DNA from: Takifugu bimaculatus
Lineage: Eukaryota; Chordata; Actinopteri; Tetraodontiformes; Tetraodontidae
Reading direction: 5' to 3'
DNA length: 64,000 nt
Assembly (NCBI GenBank): GCA_004026145.2
Contig: CP034992.1
Location: forward strand, 6,912,135-6,976,134
Each line of letters begins with the position of its first letter. Positions within the stretch are counted from its first letter, which is position 1. The translations under genes were made by a program, and so were the position numbers. Positions 61,251 through 64,000 of the stretch are shown in pieces. The notes beneath the pieces are model-generated. The model saw only the letters and a program-made list of their open reading frames with translations. It did not search any database and had not been told where the DNA came from.

Positions 61251-61976
61251 ACTAACATATGAAGACCTAAAGAAAGAGCCATGCAGGAAAAGCTGCCAGC
61301 AGTCCATGTTGATGGAAATGTATAGTGAGCTACTAGCATAATTCTATAGTATGTGATCAGATATTATGTTTATCAAATAAATGTAATTGAATGTTGACAT
61401 GCGCGATTTTAGCAACTGAAACATGCGCGATCTCATAGATTCACTTTATAGAGATGAACTTTGAAGGTTGACTGTGTTGATTAGGATGTGCAAGTGGATG
61501 GGAATAAATCCTGGACAATCCCTCCCACCCGCTCCATAACACAGTGGACAAACTGAGAAGCAGCTTCTAAGAACGGTAGAGGAAGTCATTCCTGCCATTA
61601 CACTGTATAATTCCTCCTTCTCTGTCAGAGCTGTACTCTCTTGACTGGATTTATGCATCAGCTCGGGTGCCCTCCAAACCCATTCAATTACATTAATTGT
61701 TTAATGCTTATGTTTTAATCTTATTTCTATATTATTCTATATGTATGTAAATATGCTTATAATTTATTATTGTTTTTATCTCTATGCCTACATTCTAATC
61801 TTATTTGTATTTTATTTTATTCTATTTCTATACTTCCCTATGGGGGTTTATAAAGTATATCTTGAATCTTGAAAACAAGCACAACCCTCTGTGTGTGTGT
61901 GTGTGTGTGTCCAAATATTTGTATTAATGAGGACCCCATGTTTCACTGTGGCTTAAGTGTTGTGAAAGAGTAACTA
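61251..61976 (+). other. 3' UTR and AT-rich flank of copy 5
   Basis: No gene seen. AATAAA at 61376-61381. The first 130 bp mix features of units 1/2 and 3/4 and have several small indels. It lacks the stretch of about 83 bp of units 3 and 4. The GT microsatellite at about 61890 is the longest of the five. Confidence 0.6.
61376..61381 (+). terminator. Polyadenylation signal of copy 5
   Basis: AATAAA, 126 bp after the exon 17 stop. Confidence 0.55.
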
Positions 61977-62584
61977 CCGTTTTTTTACGACCATAAGGCG
62001 CACCTAAAACACTGAGATTTTCTCAAAAATCGACGGTGCGCCTTCTAATATGGAGCGCCTTGTGTGTGCTGTGTGCCTTTGGTAGGTGCACTACGGTAAA
62101 CGCTCCGCCAATCGATAGCGACACCTACGCGTAAGGATCCCTTAAAATGGCGCCGGTCAAGCGAGACCTGTATGAATGAGGCTTACTTTAAACTGTAGGC
62201 CATCGAATATGCGGCTGAAAATGGCAATCGAGCAATCTTAGTGTTTTCGCTTTATGAGGCGGCGGCATCTCTCCATACGCGCGAGGAAAACTGTTGCGCA
62301 GCGGCTGCCCGCGGACGACCAGGAGAGGGCGGCCATCTTCCGCACCTACTGCCGCGACAAGATAACGGCGCCCAGCCACATCTATGAGGCAGCGGCGGGC
62401 AAGTTATGCCACCATATGCGGGTGGATTGTAGACGCATGGGCTATAATACCGTCTTCATGTATTGTAAGAGCTTTCACAAATCAATGCTGAAGCGGAAAC
62501 CGGTCGGTGAGTCTGATTCAGATGATTAAGAAGAGGAATTCGGGATGTTGGACAATGAATAGGAACGGGCGAGAGGGCGAATAA
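61977..62584 (+). mobile_element. Decayed pogo/Tigger-family transposon, unit 5
   Basis: Same broken element. A single T is lost in ATCGATAGCG near 62113, and AAACTGTAGGCC at about 62192 puts a stop into the N-terminal piece, so decay here has gone one step further. Confidence 0.77.
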
Positions 62585-63011
62585 AGCTGAGATGAAGGCT
62601 GCTCCTCCCACAAGCGCCCTTCTGCTGACTGTTTTTACGTGAGGATGAGCAGACAAAAAAAAAACAGCTAGAGACTGAATCAAGTAGGTTTGAAGGAACG
62701 CATGATGTGTCAGAGCTGCTGGGTTCATACTGGTTTGTTTTTGAGTACACACATCACCCCCGTGTGCCCCAAATAAATGCAACTACTCTACTATAAGCAC
62801 GGTCAAAAAACAAGATGATTTCCAAGTTTAAGTTTAGGAGCCATTTCCCAGCTCTGCCCTATATGGGCATGTTTTTCCATGGCACTGTTGCTTGTTGAGG
62901 GTCAGGCCCTGGGATTCTGTAAAGCACCTAGAGACGATTTAGATTGGAACAGATGCTATATAAAGATTGATTGATTGATTGATTTGCTCCATTTGAGTTT
63001 GTGGGTTCCTG
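62585..63011. repeat. Pogo-flank segment, subrepeat fragment and L2-like tail, unit 5
   Basis: As in unit 1, with a 9-base A-run near 62655. Confidence 0.6.
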
Positions 63012-64000
63012 AACATGAACTAGCGACAGGCAGACGAATGCCAACTCCTTGGCGCACAAGTGGCAAAGGCCCAAGTCTGGAACTTCTTGAGTATGAAATG
63101 CATGCCAAAGTTAACTATTTGGCTATTCTTCATAAAAGAATACCCACATATGTTTCTGAAAGGCAGCAGCAGGAAGAGGCGCAACAGAGGCTCGACGAGC
63201 ACCACAGTGAAACCACGAGATAAGGTATTTGTAAAGGTGTTCCGGAGGAAGTGGTTTGACGAGTGTCGTCAAGGTCCATTTGAAGTTGTGCGTTGAACTG
63301 CTGTCCAGGTCAAAGGTTCGCCAACATAGTATCACTTGTCGCATTGTGTCTAGGCTCAGAACAAAGTGGCACCAGTGGTACAACCCCGCCTTCAGATGAC
63401 ACCAATTCTACCAGCAATTTTACTGCTGCCTCGGGTGCTAGGAGAGTGAGAGAACTTGCACAATTTCACAATCTTGAATCTATCCATTGGAGAAAAATCT
63501 AGGAGAAAAATGGGGTATCGGTTGGTTTCCGTGGTATGTTGTTGTATTTCTTGCCGAAAATATTGACAATATCACTAATGAAACCATAAGAGGCTTTGAA
63601 CATCTTTCCAATGCTCAGAGGAGTCACAGACTTACGTTGTTGAAAGATGACATGGCTTTAGATTACATCTAGGTTACATCCAATGGGAGCTGTGTTGTTT
63701 CAGGTTCTCGGTGCAGTCATAGTGTGATAGTTTGTTTTTGCACTTTGTCATTGACCTGTGCCAAGGTGTTGATATTGCATTGGATTGGTGTGGTGATGCC
63801 TGGCAATGAGACCCAGATGCCGCTCTTAAGTGATAAAGCTTTGGTTGATTCAGATGAGGACATTTCTGACAAGATGGTTGATAAATATGCAGTATATTCG
63901 ATTGAGATATGATACTCATGCTCTGATATGTTTGTATTGTATTCCTCTTAATGACACCAATATTTTGTTTGCAAGGATACTGCAAGATCTGTTTCCAGGA
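63012..64000 (+). mobile_element. Endogenous retrovirus remnant, unit 5 (cut by the window end)
   Basis: Integrase C-terminus to the envelope-like pieces. It lacks the TTCCGG hexamer, like units 2 and 4. The LTR lies beyond the window. No complete gene. Confidence 0.72.

Overview
The window looks like teleost fish genomic DNA. It has a many-exon gene with GT-AG introns, vertebrate AATAAA signals, L2-type retroelement tails ending in TTGA repeats, a pogo/Tigger-type DNA transposon remnant, a LINE fragment and the 3' end of an endogenous retrovirus. Nothing is bacterial. The species cannot be read from the sequence.

The whole window is one tandem array. A gene for a DZIP1-like protein (the DAZ-interacting zinc finger / iguana family) occurs five times, always on the + strand: 1827-7333, 13163-18669, 27499-32797, 41659-46948 and 55740-61250. 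Spacing is 11.3 kb for the first step and 14.1-14.3 kb for the next three. I worked out 17 exons in copy 1. Every junction is GT-AG, all phases agree, and the result is a continuous 1059-residue frame. Copy 2 has the same structure. Copy 4 is open but has one 28-residue coiled-coil repeat fewer and a broken exon 16. Copy 3 has many 1-2 base indels, and copy 5 has frameshifts in exons 7 and 9.

Each unit runs in this order: (a) an upstream array of about 1-kb subrepeats separated by GACA microsatellites; (b) the gene; (c) a 3' UTR and AT-rich flank; (d) a decayed pogo-family element; (e) an L2-like tail; (f) the integrase/envelope end of a retroviral element plus its 3' LTR; (g) an antisense LINE fragment into which that LTR is inserted; (h) in units 2-4, a diverged two-exon relic of the gene, a second pogo-flank/L2-tail segment and a longer subrepeat array. 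Unit 1 lacks part (h), because its LINE is fused directly to a GACA microsatellite.

Repetition is nested at four scales: 14-kb units, about 1-kb upstream subrepeats, a 552-bp two-exon module repeated inside the gene, and 84-bp (28-residue) coiled-coil repeats inside exon 4. Shared differences between units conflict with one another: units 3+4 against 1+2+5 in the gene, but 1+3 against 2+4+5 in the retroviral part. This points to unequal crossing-over and gene conversion. The most interesting object here is therefore the expanding DZIP1-like family itself. Clusters of small indels in units 3 and 5 may be assembly errors rather than biology.
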